Positions 1-8,065 of a stretch of DNA of 27,142 bases are shown piece by piece (the first letter of the stretch is position 1; each line of letters opens with the position of its first letter). The position numbers and the translations under genes were made by a program. The DNA comes from Clostridiaceae bacterium (lineage in GTDB: Bacteria > Bacillota > Clostridia > Oscillospirales > Acutalibacteraceae). The notes under the pieces are model-generated. The model was given only the letters and a program-made list of their open reading frames with translations. It searched no databases and was not told the DNA's origin. Location of the stretch: the NCBI GenBank assembly GCA_016296885.1, contig JAEDHT010000024.1, forward strand, positions 1-27,142. Reading direction: 5' to 3'.

Positions 1-53
1 CCCCCGACCTGCTGATTACAAATCAGCTGCTCTACCAACTGAGCTACACCAGC
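1..53 (-). tRNA. tRNA-Thr (anticodon TGT), partial
   Basis: The minus strand reads the 5' part of a tRNA: acceptor strand, a D-arm with the usual AGCTCAGTTGGTAGAGC, and an anticodon stem GCTGA/TCAGC around the loop TTTGTAA. This gives anticodon TGT for threonine. The window edge removes the T-arm and the 3' acceptor strand. It is the last visible gene of a Ser-Leu-Thr tRNA run on the minus strand. Confidence 0.93.
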
Positions 54-165
54 GCTTAACGCTCATATAATATATCACATTTTTCTCTGTTTGTCAACAC
101 TTTTTTTAATTTTTTTCAAAAAGTTTTTTCAAACCAGAATCCACAATCCAAACAGAACCAAATTG

Positions 166-252
166 TGGTGCCGGTGGTGGGACTCGAACCCACACGCCAT
201 TGCTGACAACAGATTTTGAGTCTGTCTCGTCTGCCAATTCCGACACACCGGC
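166..252 (-). tRNA. tRNA-Leu (anticodon CAA)
   Basis: This is a complete 87-base class II tRNA with a long variable arm. The anticodon stem ACAGA/TCTGT encloses CTCAAAA, so the anticodon is CAA (leucine, UUG codon). The acceptor strands GCCGGTG and CACCGGC pair, and the CCA end is encoded. It lies 6 bases downstream of tRNA-Ser and probably shares its transcript. Confidence 0.96.
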
Positions 253-258
253 AAAATG

Positions 259-351
259 TGGCGGAGAGATGGGGATTCGAACCCCAGATACGGTGGTAAC
301 CGTATACATGATTTCCAATCATGCTCCTTCGGCCAGCTCGGACATCTCTCC
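259..351 (-). tRNA. tRNA-Ser (anticodon GGA)
   Basis: This is a complete 93-base class II tRNA with a long variable arm typical of serine tRNAs. The anticodon stem CATGA/TCATG encloses TTGGAAA, giving anticodon GGA (UCC/UCU codons). The acceptor strand GGAGAGA pairs with TCTCTCC and CCA is encoded. It is the first gene of the three-tRNA run and starts about 16 bases after the predicted transcription start. Confidence 0.96.
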
Positions 352-373
352 ATGTATCTGCCAACGAGTATGT

Positions 374-402
374 ATTATACATCATCTTTTGATAAAAATC
401 AA
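374..402 (-). promoter_or_regulatory. Sigma-A promoter of the tRNA Ser-Leu-Thr run
   Basis: On the minus strand, TTGATT (397-402) and TATAAT (374-379) are separated by exactly 17 bases. Transcription would start near 367, just ahead of tRNA-Ser. No other promoter-like pair is needed for the three tRNAs. Confidence 0.75.
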
Positions 403-437
403 GACCTTTTTTATCTTTTTTTTATTTTATTTTATGT

Positions 438-479
438 AAAAAAGCAAGGCGGGTAATTATGTGATGCCCTACCTTGCTT
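438..479 (-). terminator. Rho-independent terminator of yebC
   Basis: Arms AAGCAAGG (442-449) and CCTTGCTT (472-479) pair, with an inner GGG/CCC pair. On the minus strand the hairpin is followed by six T (438-443). It lies 12 bases past the yebC stop and ahead of the tRNA promoter. Confidence 0.82.
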
Positions 480-491
480 AATTTAGTTATA

Positions 492-1238
492 TTAGTCTTC
501 ATTTGGTTCTTCCGGCATTTCCCAGTTATGCCAAACATTCTGCACATCGTCATTATCTTCGAGCATATCGAGCAGACGTTGCATTTTAGTTATCTGTTCC
601 TCATCTGTTAAGGCGGTATAGGTTGATGGTATCATCTCAACTTCAGCAGAAACAAACTCGTAACCCTTTGCAGTGAGTTCTTCGTTTACTGCTCCAAAAT
701 CGTCTGGTTCTGTGAATATCTCAAACACATCTCCATCTGCTTGGAAGTCGGATGCGCCAGCCTCCAGAGCTGCCTCCATAACCTCATCTTCATTCCTATC
801 CTCACGTTCAAGCACCAAAAGTCCCTTTTGTGAGAAGAGATATGACACACATCCGCTTGTGCCCATATTGCCGCCAAATTTATCAAAATAATGGCGAACA
901 TCACCGGCTGTTCTATTTCTGTTATCTGTGAGTGTTTCTACGATAACAGCAATTCCGCCCGGGCCGTAACCTTCGTATGTAATTGCCTCATATTTTGTAG
1001 CATCACCCTCGCCACTTGCCTTTTTGATGATACGCTCTATATTTTCGTTAGGCACGTTATTTGCCTTAGCCTTTGCTATACAATCTCTCAACTTAGAATT
1101 AACTGCAGGATCAGCACTGCCTCCATCACGCACAGCAACTGCTAACTCACGACCTATTTTAGTAAAAATCTTTGCTCTGGCACCATCAATCTTAGCCTTT
1201 TTTTGCTTAATGGTGCTCCATTTTGAATGTCCGGACAT
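492..1238 (-). CDS. yebC: YebC/PmpR family protein
   Basis: This 248-residue protein has the full YebC/TACO1 family layout. It starts with the hallmark MSGHSKWSTIKQKK, then a basic helical domain ending near ERIIKKASGEGD, then the mixed alpha/beta domains with YEGYGPGG and TAGDVRHYFDKFGGN. The family was long annotated as a transcriptional regulator; more recent work on bacterial and mitochondrial members points to a role on the ribosome, relieving stalling at proline runs. The ATG at 1238 is chosen because GGAGG lies 8 bases upstream and the family motif begins there; the longer frame would need a TTG with no ribosome site. The gene is monocistronic, with its own promoter at 1279-1307 and a terminator downstream. 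The acidic tail is usual for the family. Confidence 0.95.
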   Translation of the reverse strand: MSGHSKWSTIKQKKAKIDGARAKIFTKIGRELAVAVRDGGSADPAVNSKLRDCIAKAKANNVPNENIERIIKKASGEGDATKYEAITYEGYGPGGIAVIVETLTDNRNRTAGDVRHYFDKFGGNMGTSGCVSYLFSQKGLLVLEREDRNEDEVMEAALEAGASDFQADGDVFEIFTEPDDFGAVNEELTAKGYEFVSAEVEMIPSTYTALTDEEQITKMQRLLDMLEDNDDVQNVWHNWEMPEEPNED

Positions 1239-1278
1239 TTTTATTACCTCCAATTATAATAAATTATAACTGCATTTT

Positions 1279-1307
1279 ATTTTAGCACACATAAAAATAC
1301 TTTTCAA
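1279..1307 (-). promoter_or_regulatory. Promoter of yebC
   Basis: On the minus strand TTGAAA (1302-1307) and TAAAAT (1279-1284) lie 17 bases apart. The predicted start is about 30 bases ahead of the yebC ATG. Confidence 0.65.
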
Positions 1308-1531
1308 GAAAAAATATAGGATATTTTAAATTTTTTAGCAGAATTATCAACTGAATTATCACTAATGTGTTATCAAATAAAGTTAATTATTTACACATCC
1401 CATTTCTACTCTATAATAAACGCAGTCAAAATATATTATATAGTATAAAAACAGTTTTTCTAAAAGTTTTTTATTATAGTTTTGTATATAGATACTGCAA
1501 CAAAAGTAACTTCTTTAGTCGTAATACACAA
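1308..1531 (-). other. AT-rich spacer with no gene seen
   Basis: This spacer between the yebC promoter and the V-ATPase terminator contains no coding frame with a credible ribosome site on either strand. It is very AT-rich, so several TATAAT-like boxes occur (for example around 1432-1437). None has a clearly placed upstream element that would mark a second promoter with confidence. Confidence 0.5.
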
Positions 1532-1575
1532 TAAAAAAAGATATATAGCGGGTTGCGAACAAACCACCATATATC
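1532..1575 (-). terminator. Terminator of the V-ATPase operon
   Basis: Outer arms GATATAT (1540-1546) and ATATATC (1569-1575) and an inner GGTTG...CAAACC pairing with one mismatch form a hairpin. On the minus strand it is followed by seven T (1533-1539). It lies 15 bases beyond the stop of the last operon gene (subunit D). Confidence 0.78.
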
Positions 1576-1589
1576 ATTTTTTCTTTTAT

Positions 1590-2258
1590 TTAAGATGCAT
1601 CTTCAGCACGCTTTTTCTCAATGCTTTCTTTAAGCATCATATCCTTAACTTTCATAAGGCGAACCTGCGTGCTACGCTCGTTTTCATCGAGCTTCATTGT
1701 TATATATTTTATTTTTTCCTTGGTATCCGGTATCATAACGTGTTCAAGAGCATTTACACGACGACGTGTTTTTTCAATTTCGCTTGCCATAAGCTTACAG
1801 GATTTTTCACACTCTGCAAGCTTGAGCATATCTTCAAACACCTCAGACAGATTGCCCACAGCATCATCAAGATCTGCCGACGTAAATGCAAATCCATATG
1901 AAAACATATCATTTTTATCGGATGTACGGGTTTTTATGTTGTAAACAGGGATATCCACGCTCATAACATTTCTGTTAGAAATCTCAAGGCTTATTTCCTG
2001 CCCTGGTGCCATCACAGATGCGCCCAGCACTTCGTCAGATATACCTGCTTTTGCAAGTACAAAGCTCTTGTTTGCACTTTCTATGCCCTTTTCTACCTTT
2101 TCTCTAAGCGCTTTATTCTCTCTCACCATATCAAGAAACTGGCGCATAAGCTCGTCACGCTTATCTTTAAGTAGTTTGTGGCCTCGTATGGCTGTTACTA
2201 ACTTCTTTTTAAGACGTGTAAGCTCCATTCTGGTAGGATTTACTTGTGTAGATGCCAT
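1590..2258 (-). CDS. ntpD: V-type ATPase subunit D (central rotor shaft)
   Basis: This 222-residue protein is subunit D of the bacterial/archaeal V-type ATPase. The family forms the long antiparallel coiled coil that turns inside the A3B3 head and links it to the membrane rotor. It starts with the family signature VNPTRMELTRLKKKL and has two long charged helical stretches (about 1-80 and 130-210) flanking a compact middle, as expected for D. The length is close to the usual 205-215. The ATG at 2258 is preceded by an AGAGGTGA ribosome site. It is the last gene of the operon, 27 bases after subunit B and followed by a terminator hairpin. Confidence 0.95.
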   Translation of the reverse strand: MASTQVNPTRMELTRLKKKLVTAIRGHKLLKDKRDELMRQFLDMVRENKALREKVEKGIESANKSFVLAKAGISDEVLGASVMAPGQEISLEISNRNVMSVDIPVYNIKTRTSDKNDMFSYGFAFTSADLDDAVGNLSEVFEDMLKLAECEKSCKLMASEIEKTRRRVNALEHVMIPDTKEKIKYITMKLDENERSTQVRLMKVKDMMLKESIEKKRAEDAS

Positions 2259-2285
2259 TGCAAGTCACCTCTTATCGTGCAAAAA

Positions 2286-3656
2286 TTACTTTCCGTAATA
2301 CATATCCAAATATTTATCATCAATACGCTTAAGCTCGCTTCTTGGAAGGATAGAAAGCAACTTCCAGCCTATTTCCAGTGTTTCTTCAATGCTTCTGTTA
2401 GCATTATATCCCTGTGAAACATACTGCTTTTCAAACTCATCTGCAAACTTTGCATAAAGCTTGTCTATATCGGTGAGTGCTGCTTCACCAAGAACCACCA
2501 TAAGCTCTTTTGCATCTTTACCACGTGCATATGCTGCAAAAAGCTGGTTCATTGTATTGGAATGGTCAGCTCTTGTTTTGCCCTCACCAATACCTTTATC
2601 CTTCAAACGAGAAAGCGATGGCAAAACATCAATTGGCGGTGTTATTCCCTTACGATACAACTCACGACTGAGAATAATCTGACCCTCGGTGATATAGCCT
2701 GTAAGGTCTGGGATTGGGTGAGTTTTGTCATCTTCAGGCATTGTGAGAATTGGAATAAGTGTTATGCTTCCTTTCTTGCCCTTCTGGCGACCTGCTCTCT
2801 CATAAAGTGATGCAAGGTCTGTATACATATATCCGGGATAGCCACGTCTGCCCGGAACTTCTTTTCTGGCGGCAGATACCTCTCTGAGTGCATCTGCATA
2901 GTTTGTAATGTCTGTCATAATTACAAGCACGTGCATATCTTCTTCAAATGCAAGATATTCTGCTGCTGTGAGTGCCATTTTCGGTGTAGAAATACGCTCG
3001 ATAGCAGGGTCATTTGCGAGATTTACAAACATAACTGTTCTATCAATTGCGCCTGTTTCTTTAAAGCTCTCCACAAAAAAGTTTGACTCTTCAAATGTAA
3101 TACCCATTGCTGCAAAAACAACAGCAAATGGCTCTTTTGTTCCTCTAACTTTTGCCTGTCTTGTAATCTGAGCAGCGAGGTTAGCATGAGGCAAACCACT
3201 GGCAGAGAAAATAGGAAGCTTCTGACCTCTTACCAGTGTGTTTAGTCCATCTATTGCAGAAATACCGGTCTGGATAAACTCCTGAGGATAGTTTCTGGCT
3301 GCCGGATTCATAGGAAGTCCGTTAATATCCATACGTTTCTCAGGTAAAATCTCAGGGCCACCATCTATTGGTCTGCCAAGACCATCAAAAACACGGCTAA
3401 GCATATCTCGGCTTACACCAAGCTCCATGCTTCTTCCCAAAAAACGCACCTTACTATTTGACAGGTTGATACCGGTAGAGCTTTCAAAAAGCTGAACCAA
3501 AGCATCTGTGCCATTTATCTCCAAAACCTTGCAACGGCGAATTTCACCATTTACAAGCTCTATTTCACCCAAATCATTGTAGCTTACATCTTCTACGCCC
3601 TTTACGAGCATAAGAGGTCCTGCCACTTCTTCAATTGTTCTATACTCTTTTGGCAT
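2286..3656 (-). CDS. ntpB: V-type ATPase subunit B (non-catalytic head subunit)
   Basis: This 456-residue protein is the regulatory, non-catalytic nucleotide-site subunit of the V1 head. It carries the degenerate P-loop region SGLPHANLAAQI (about 153-164) in place of a true Walker A. It also has the PSLSRL segment whose arginine at residue 350 lies at the same number as the E. hirae arginine finger that reaches into the neighbouring catalytic site. The start at 3656 (MPKEYRTIEE) is chosen over an ATG 12 bases upstream because that one directly abuts the AAAGGA ribosome site, while 3656 leaves 12 bases. It lies 49 bases after subunit A and 27 before subunit D. The frame is complete. Confidence 0.97.
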   Translation of the reverse strand: MPKEYRTIEEVAGPLMLVKGVEDVSYNDLGEIELVNGEIRRCKVLEINGTDALVQLFESSTGINLSNSKVRFLGRSMELGVSRDMLSRVFDGLGRPIDGGPEILPEKRMDINGLPMNPAARNYPQEFIQTGISAIDGLNTLVRGQKLPIFSASGLPHANLAAQITRQAKVRGTKEPFAVVFAAMGITFEESNFFVESFKETGAIDRTVMFVNLANDPAIERISTPKMALTAAEYLAFEEDMHVLVIMTDITNYADALREVSAARKEVPGRRGYPGYMYTDLASLYERAGRQKGKKGSITLIPILTMPEDDKTHPIPDLTGYITEGQIILSRELYRKGITPPIDVLPSLSRLKDKGIGEGKTRADHSNTMNQLFAAYARGKDAKELMVVLGEAALTDIDKLYAKFADEFEKQYVSQGYNANRSIEETLEIGWKLLSILPRSELKRIDDKYLDMYYGK

Positions 3657-3705
3657 GATTAAAATCATTCCTTTCTATAATGAAACTTAGATCACTTCAT
3701 TATGA

Positions 3706-5475
3706 TTAATCTTCTTCTACTGAGATACACTCGGCAACTGCTCTGCTTAGGTCTTCAAGCAATCTTTCATACTCCGCCTTGATATCCTTTGTAGGAACAT
3801 ATTTAAATCTGCCTATATGTTCTCTGATTGGAAGTGACACAAGCTTTTCTATACTAGCACCACTCTTACTGAGAGCCTCCATACTGAGGTCAAAATAGGC
3901 CAATACTAATTTCATCATCATGTGTTGTTTTTCGAGGCTTGTGTAGGTGTCTGTCTCATGGAAAGCGTTCTGATGGAGGAAGTCTTCACGAATAGAACGT
4001 GATGCCTCAAGCTTGAGTCTGTCCGGTGCAGACAAAGCGTCCATACCAACCAGCTTTACTATTTCTTCAAGCTCTGCTTCCTCTTGGAGGAGCCTCATAA
4101 GTCTACCTCTGCACTCCATCCAGTCCGGTGCTACCTCTTTGTTGTACCAGTCTGAAAGCATATCGGTATAGAGAGAGTAACTTGTGAGCCAGTTTACAGC
4201 AGGGAAGTGTCTCTTATATGCAAGAGATGAATCAAGACCCCAGAAAACCTTAACTATACGCAATGTAGCCTGAGAAACAGGCTCTGAAATATCACCACCA
4301 GGAGGTGAAACTGCACCGATAACGGAGAGAGTTCCCTCTCTGCCATCTTTTCCTAACGAGATAACTCTGCCTGCACGCTCATAGAACTGTGCAAGACGGC
4401 TACCAAGATATGCCGGATAGCCTTCTTCACCCGGCATCTCTTCAAGACGACCCGACATCTCACGCAGTGCCTCTGCCCAACGTGATGTAGAGTCTGCCAT
4501 AAGTGCTACAGAATAACCCATATCTCTAAAGTATTCTGCTATTGTGATACCGGTGTATATAGATGCTTCTCTGGCGGCAACAGGCATATCGGAGGTATTA
4601 GCTATGAGCACTGTACGCTCCATAAGTGATTTGCCTGTTTTAGGGTCGATAAGCTCAGGAAACTCGTTGAGAACATCAGTCATTTCGTTTCCTCTTTCAC
4701 CACATCCGATATAAACCACTATATCTGCCTCTGCCCACTTGGCAAGCTGATGCTGAACTACTGTCTTACCGCTACCAAAAGGACCCGGAACAGATGCCAC
4801 GCCACCCTTTGCAATTGGGAAAAGTGTGTCTATTACACGCTGTCCTGTAACAAGAGGTTTGTTTGGTGATAGCTTCTGCTTATATGGTCTGCCCACACGC
4901 ACCGGCCACTTCTGCATTAGCGTGAGCTCTTTATCACCATCGTCTGTAGAAATAACAGCAACTGTCTGCTCTACATTAAATGTACCTTTTTGTATTGATT
5001 TTATAGTACCGTTCATTTTTGGTGGCACCATTATTTTGTGAAGCACAACCTCTGTTTCCTGAACTGTGCCTATCACATCACCGCCGGTAACCTTATCGCC
5101 AACCTTAGCGCATGGCTCGAAATCCCATTTAAGTTCTCTTTTGAGGGATGGAACCTCTACACCTCTGTGCAAACTGTTGCCTGATTTTTTCATAATATCA
5201 TCAAGCGGACGTTGGATACCGTCATAAATACTCTTTATAAGTCCCGGACCAAGCTCCACGCTAAGAGGAGTGGAGGTGGATTCTACCACTTCGCCCGGTG
5301 CAAGACCGGAGGTCTCCTCGTAAACCTGAATTGATGCCCTGTCACCATGCATTTCGATAATTTCGCCTATAAGACGCTGATTGCTAACCCTTACAACGTC
5401 AAACATATTTGCGTCACGCATATTTTCGGCGATAACAAGAGGTCCTGCTATTTTTTTTATGGTTCCCTGACTCAT
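3706..5475 (-). CDS. ntpA: V-type ATPase subunit A (catalytic)
   Basis: This 589-residue protein is the catalytic subunit of the V1 head; three copies alternate with subunit B and hydrolyse ATP. The sequence shows the Walker A motif GPFGSGKT at residues 231-238 (Lys237), and GCGERGNEM with the catalytic glutamate at 260. It also has the A-specific non-homologous insert between about 110 and 190 that distinguishes A subunits from F-type beta subunits. The ribosome site GAAGGG is rather far (about 14 bases) from the ATG. This gene follows a 175-base gap, by far the longest in the operon, which holds palindromes and a promoter-like pair, so A-B-D may have its own transcription input. Confidence 0.97.
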   Translation of the reverse strand: MSQGTIKKIAGPLVIAENMRDANMFDVVRVSNQRLIGEIIEMHGDRASIQVYEETSGLAPGEVVESTSTPLSVELGPGLIKSIYDGIQRPLDDIMKKSGNSLHRGVEVPSLKRELKWDFEPCAKVGDKVTGGDVIGTVQETEVVLHKIMVPPKMNGTIKSIQKGTFNVEQTVAVISTDDGDKELTLMQKWPVRVGRPYKQKLSPNKPLVTGQRVIDTLFPIAKGGVASVPGPFGSGKTVVQHQLAKWAEADIVVYIGCGERGNEMTDVLNEFPELIDPKTGKSLMERTVLIANTSDMPVAAREASIYTGITIAEYFRDMGYSVALMADSTSRWAEALREMSGRLEEMPGEEGYPAYLGSRLAQFYERAGRVISLGKDGREGTLSVIGAVSPPGGDISEPVSQATLRIVKVFWGLDSSLAYKRHFPAVNWLTSYSLYTDMLSDWYNKEVAPDWMECRGRLMRLLQEEAELEEIVKLVGMDALSAPDRLKLEASRSIREDFLHQNAFHETDTYTSLEKQHMMMKLVLAYFDLSMEALSKSGASIEKLVSLPIREHIGRFKYVPTKDIKAEYERLLEDLSRAVAECISVEED

Positions 5476-5507
5476 GTATATATTTCATTCCCTTCAATTT
5501 CAAGGAT

Positions 5508-5539
5508 ATTTGCTTTTTCTTCAAAAGGAAAAAGCGAAT
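5508..5539 (-). repeat. 12-bp inverted repeat in the F-A intergenic gap
   Basis: Positions 5508-5519 and 5528-5539 form a 12-bp stem with one wobble pair and an 8-base loop. It lies 33 bases ahead of the subunit A start in the leader that would precede A-B-D. There is no T run after it on either strand, so it is more likely an mRNA-processing or stability element than a terminator. Confidence 0.55.
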
Positions 5540-5594
5540 AAAAAGAAAGCTTTTGCATCATATTTTAATATTCTGATCATTACCATAGCTTTCT

Positions 5595-5624
5595 GTTATA
5601 CTTTCTTTACAGAGAAAGTATCAA
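5595..5624 (-). promoter_or_regulatory. Candidate internal promoter with palindromic spacer ahead of subunit A
   Basis: On the minus strand TTGATA (5619-5624) and TATAAC (5595-5600) lie 18 bases apart. The 9-bp palindrome ATACTTTCT/AGAAAGTAT (5598-5606 with 5613-5621) spans the spacer and touches both boxes, the arrangement expected for a repressor site, or alternatively an RNA hairpin. A 10-bp direct repeat CAAAAAATCA (plus strand) occurs at 5622-5631 and 5644-5653. The region is AT-rich, so a chance match is possible. Confidence 0.4.
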
Positions 5625-5650
5625 AAAATCATTCTCATCACACCAAAAAA

Positions 5651-5968
5651 TCAGTTGTTAAAGATAATATCGCTACCTACAGCTTTTTCCACTGATTTTT
5701 TCACACTCTTCATGCCCATGCCTGTGTTACCCTTCACTCCGGGTATCGGAATCACCGCAGGCACGGTGGTGTCATCATATTTTTCTATTAACTCGCTTAA
5801 TTCTTCGGCTAATGCCTCAGTAATATAGATTATTCCATAATTGCCGTTGCACAGCTTTTTCATAAGCTTTTCTTTATCTTCTACATTATCTGTAGGAAAA
5901 ACATCAAGTCCCAAAAGCTCAAAGCCATAAATGTTGTCTTTGTCACCTATAACTGCTACCTTATACAT
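5651..5968 (-). CDS. ntpG: V-type ATPase subunit F (central stalk)
   Basis: This 105-residue protein matches the small central-stalk subunit F (NtpG in Enterococcus naming), which binds subunit D and rotates with it. It begins with the family pattern MYKVAVIGDKDNIYGFELLG and continues with alternating strands and helices, including IIYITEALAEEL and the proline-rich TVPAVIPIPG. The length is typical. Its start overlaps the last 8 bases of subunit C, implying translational coupling. It is the last gene before the 175-base gap. Confidence 0.93.
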   Translation of the reverse strand: MYKVAVIGDKDNIYGFELLGLDVFPTDNVEDKEKLMKKLCNGNYGIIYITEALAEELSELIEKYDDTTVPAVIPIPGVKGNTGMGMKSVKKSVEKAVGSDIIFNN

Positions 5969-6932
5969 ACAAATCCCTCAGTCTTTCCTTTATTATTTCA
6001 TCGTCAAGACCATTCAGCTTTGCGCTTAGTATCAGTCTTACAGACTTGATCTCCACATCTTTGGCTATATAGTAAGCCACAAGCGGACCTATAGAAAAGT
6101 GATCGTTCTTTTGTAGCTTAAGGCTATCTGTGAGAGTATTGTCACAGCTTTTTTCAAATGCTGATATAGACTGTCTGAGAGCCTCTGCCAATTCAGAATA
6201 ATCATTTTTATCGAGCAATGCACACACACTCTCTTTGCTATCAAGTGCAGCTGATATAAGCTCCTTTTTGTCTATAACATTAGTATCAGAAACAGCATTG
6301 TTGATAAATTCAGTGCTTTTTCCAAACATTGCACAACGCACCGCTGTCTTTACATCGGCAGAAAGCGCTGTCATTCTTCCATATAGTTTTATTGCATCGT
6401 TGTCGCTAAATAATGATGCATTATATATATGCTCGATGCAAGCCTTGTCTATTATAATATCACATAGCTGGCCTCGGCTTGTTTCAAGCAAGGTTTTCAT
6501 TGATTTTTCGCATACATCACGCAAAAACTCAGGCAACAGATCAAATTCCTTTTCTCTGACACTTTTCAAAATCAAATCGGCGCTAACTGTGCCGGAATTC
6601 ATGATGTAATCAGATGCATCTTCATCTGTCACCGCTGATTTTACAGCAAGCTTAACATTATGAAAGTCAGCTTTATATCCAAAAATATCAAGTACGGCTT
6701 TTTCATCACCTAATAGCTCGTCAATCAGTGCTTTTGTCTTTTCAGCTTCAGAGCTAAGTATCATATCACTGCTTGTATCGCTATCAGGATAGCCATATCC
6801 TTTATCTTTCAATATTCTTATGCAGCTTTCATAATCTTTGCATAGCATAAGGCTGTCCAGATCAGACTTTGTGAGAAGATTTTGCTCCTTTGCGTGTATT
6901 CTTGATACAGCATAAATATAATCTTTTGCCAT
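5961..6932 (-). CDS. ntpC: V-type ATPase subunit C (d subunit, rotor connector)
   Basis: This 323-residue protein is the C/d subunit, a funnel-shaped all-helical protein that joins the D-F shaft to the membrane rotor ring. It shows the family opening YIYAVSRIHAKE and is helical throughout, with a weakly conserved acidic middle. The start at 6932 (MAKDY) is chosen because AGGTGA lies 9 bases upstream; an ATG 9 bases earlier is too close to that site. It lies 19 bases after subunit E and overlaps subunit F by 8 bases. Confidence 0.9.
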   Translation of the reverse strand: MAKDYIYAVSRIHAKEQNLLTKSDLDSLMLCKDYESCIRILKDKGYGYPDSDTSSDMILSSEAEKTKALIDELLGDEKAVLDIFGYKADFHNVKLAVKSAVTDEDASDYIMNSGTVSADLILKSVREKEFDLLPEFLRDVCEKSMKTLLETSRGQLCDIIIDKACIEHIYNASLFSDNDAIKLYGRMTALSADVKTAVRCAMFGKSTEFINNAVSDTNVIDKKELISAALDSKESVCALLDKNDYSELAEALRQSISAFEKSCDNTLTDSLKLQKNDHFSIGPLVAYYIAKDVEIKSVRLILSAKLNGLDDEIIKERLRDLYV

Positions 6933-6951
6933 AAAAAGCATTCACCTCACA

Positions 6952-7536
6952 TTACCCGAACAGCATATCTCTGATGCGATCTCGAAGCTGTTCATCTCTG
7001 CTCTCTAGCATTGCCTTAAATGAGCAGTTTTCTTCTATTCCACCATATATCAGAACAAAACCGCCGTATGTTTTTCTTGTCTGATTACTTAGCACCAGTT
7101 TACCTGATGAAATCTCATTAAGTCTTTTTGAAAAATCAGCAGGGATACGCTTTATATCCTTTTCGTCAAGTGCTATCTCTCCGGCTTCACCGGTCTGGTA
7201 TTTTTCTACAAGCTTGAGTATCAGTTCAAAATACTCTTTATCCGGCAAATTCACAAGTTTTTCAAGAACCTCATCAAGTATAGAGGTAATGATACCTTGC
7301 TTAGCACCGAGGATTCTCTTCCTTCTATCAAGCTCCTGAGCCGACTCCCCTCTCTGCTCGATCTGAGAGGCCTTTTCTTCTGCAGTGGCATTTCCATCTG
7401 CTACAATCTGAGCTGCCTCTGCTTTGGCATTATTTAAGATATCATCAACCTTTTTTTGCGTATCAGTGGCTATTTCTTCACAGCTTTTTATTGCATCTTG
7501 CCTGATTTCTTCAATTATATTGTCAAGTCCCGTCAT
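6952..7536 (-). CDS. ntpE: V-type ATPase subunit E (peripheral stalk)
   Basis: This 194-residue protein fits subunit E, the larger half of the peripheral stalk. A long charged helix (about residues 1-90, rich in E, K, A and Q) pairs with the G/H subunit, and a globular C-terminal part contacts the A/B head. The start at 7536 (MTGLDNII) has GGAGAG 7 bases upstream. The longer open frame reaching to 7635 would overlap subunit K and lacks a ribosome site. It sits 25 bases after subunit K. Confidence 0.9.
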   Translation of the reverse strand: MTGLDNIIEEIRQDAIKSCEEIATDTQKKVDDILNNAKAEAAQIVADGNATAEEKASQIEQRGESAQELDRRKRILGAKQGIITSILDEVLEKLVNLPDKEYFELILKLVEKYQTGEAGEIALDEKDIKRIPADFSKRLNEISSGKLVLSNQTRKTYGGFVLIYGGIEENCSFKAMLESRDEQLRDRIRDMLFG

Positions 7537-7561
7537 AGCGTTTCTCTCCATATTATTATGA

Positions 7562-8062
7562 TTAGATAGCAAGGTTTGGAATACCAAATACTGCAAGCAT
7601 TGATATAAGAAGTGCAAGAATTGCGTATGTCTCAACCATTGCAGGCAAAAGAAGTGCCTTACCTACCTGATCAGGACGCTTATTAACTGTAGCTATACCA
7701 GCCACTGCACATTTGCCCTGATACAAAGCAGAAACAAGACCACCAAAAGCTATTGGAAGAGATGCGCAGAAATAAAGCATACCTTTTGCAATAGAAACTT
7801 CTGCTGCTACGCCACTTAAAATACCAACATTCTGGATAATAAGGAAGCCGATAAGAAGACCATAGATACCCTGTGTAGCTGGAAGAAGCTCAAAAATAAG
7901 AACCTTACCAAACTTGCTTGGATCTTCTGTGAGAACACCGGCAGCAGCTGTTCCTGCTCTACCTACTGCGATAGCAGAACCAATGCCTGCGAGAGTTGTT
8001 GCGAATGCTGCACCTAATAGTGCAAGAAATAAACCTGAATTACTAAATAATGTGTTAAACAT
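7562..8062 (-). CDS. ntpK: V-type ATPase subunit K (membrane rotor ring, Na+-type ligand set)
   Basis: This 166-residue protein has four membrane helices made of two fused hairpins, the double-size K subunit of V-type ATPases. By alignment from memory with Enterococcus hirae NtpK, all five Na+ ligands are kept: Leu60, Thr63 and Gln64 in LPATQG, Gln115 in YQGK, and the ion-carrying Glu144 in AMVETYAI. They correspond to L61, T64, Q65, Q110 and E139 there. As in E. hirae, only the second hairpin has the carboxylate. This supports Na+ as the coupling ion. The gene lies 3 bases after subunit I. Confidence 0.95.
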   Translation of the reverse strand: MFNTLFSNSGLFLALLGAAFATTLAGIGSAIAVGRAGTAAAGVLTEDPSKFGKVLIFELLPATQGIYGLLIGFLIIQNVGILSGVAAEVSIAKGMLYFCASLPIAFGGLVSALYQGKCAVAGIATVNKRPDQVGKALLLPAMVETYAILALLISMLAVFGIPNLAI

Positions 8063-8065
8063 AAA

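Noticed and set aside
106..385. Short open frames across the tRNA-Leu and tRNA-Ser genes
   Set aside because: They lie on both strands of well-formed tRNA genes and have no ribosome sites or protein-like composition.
7537..7635. N-terminal extension of V-ATPase subunit E
   Set aside because: The extension overlaps the end of the subunit K gene, reads as its antisense-free out-of-frame sequence, and the ATG at 7536 has a good ribosome site.
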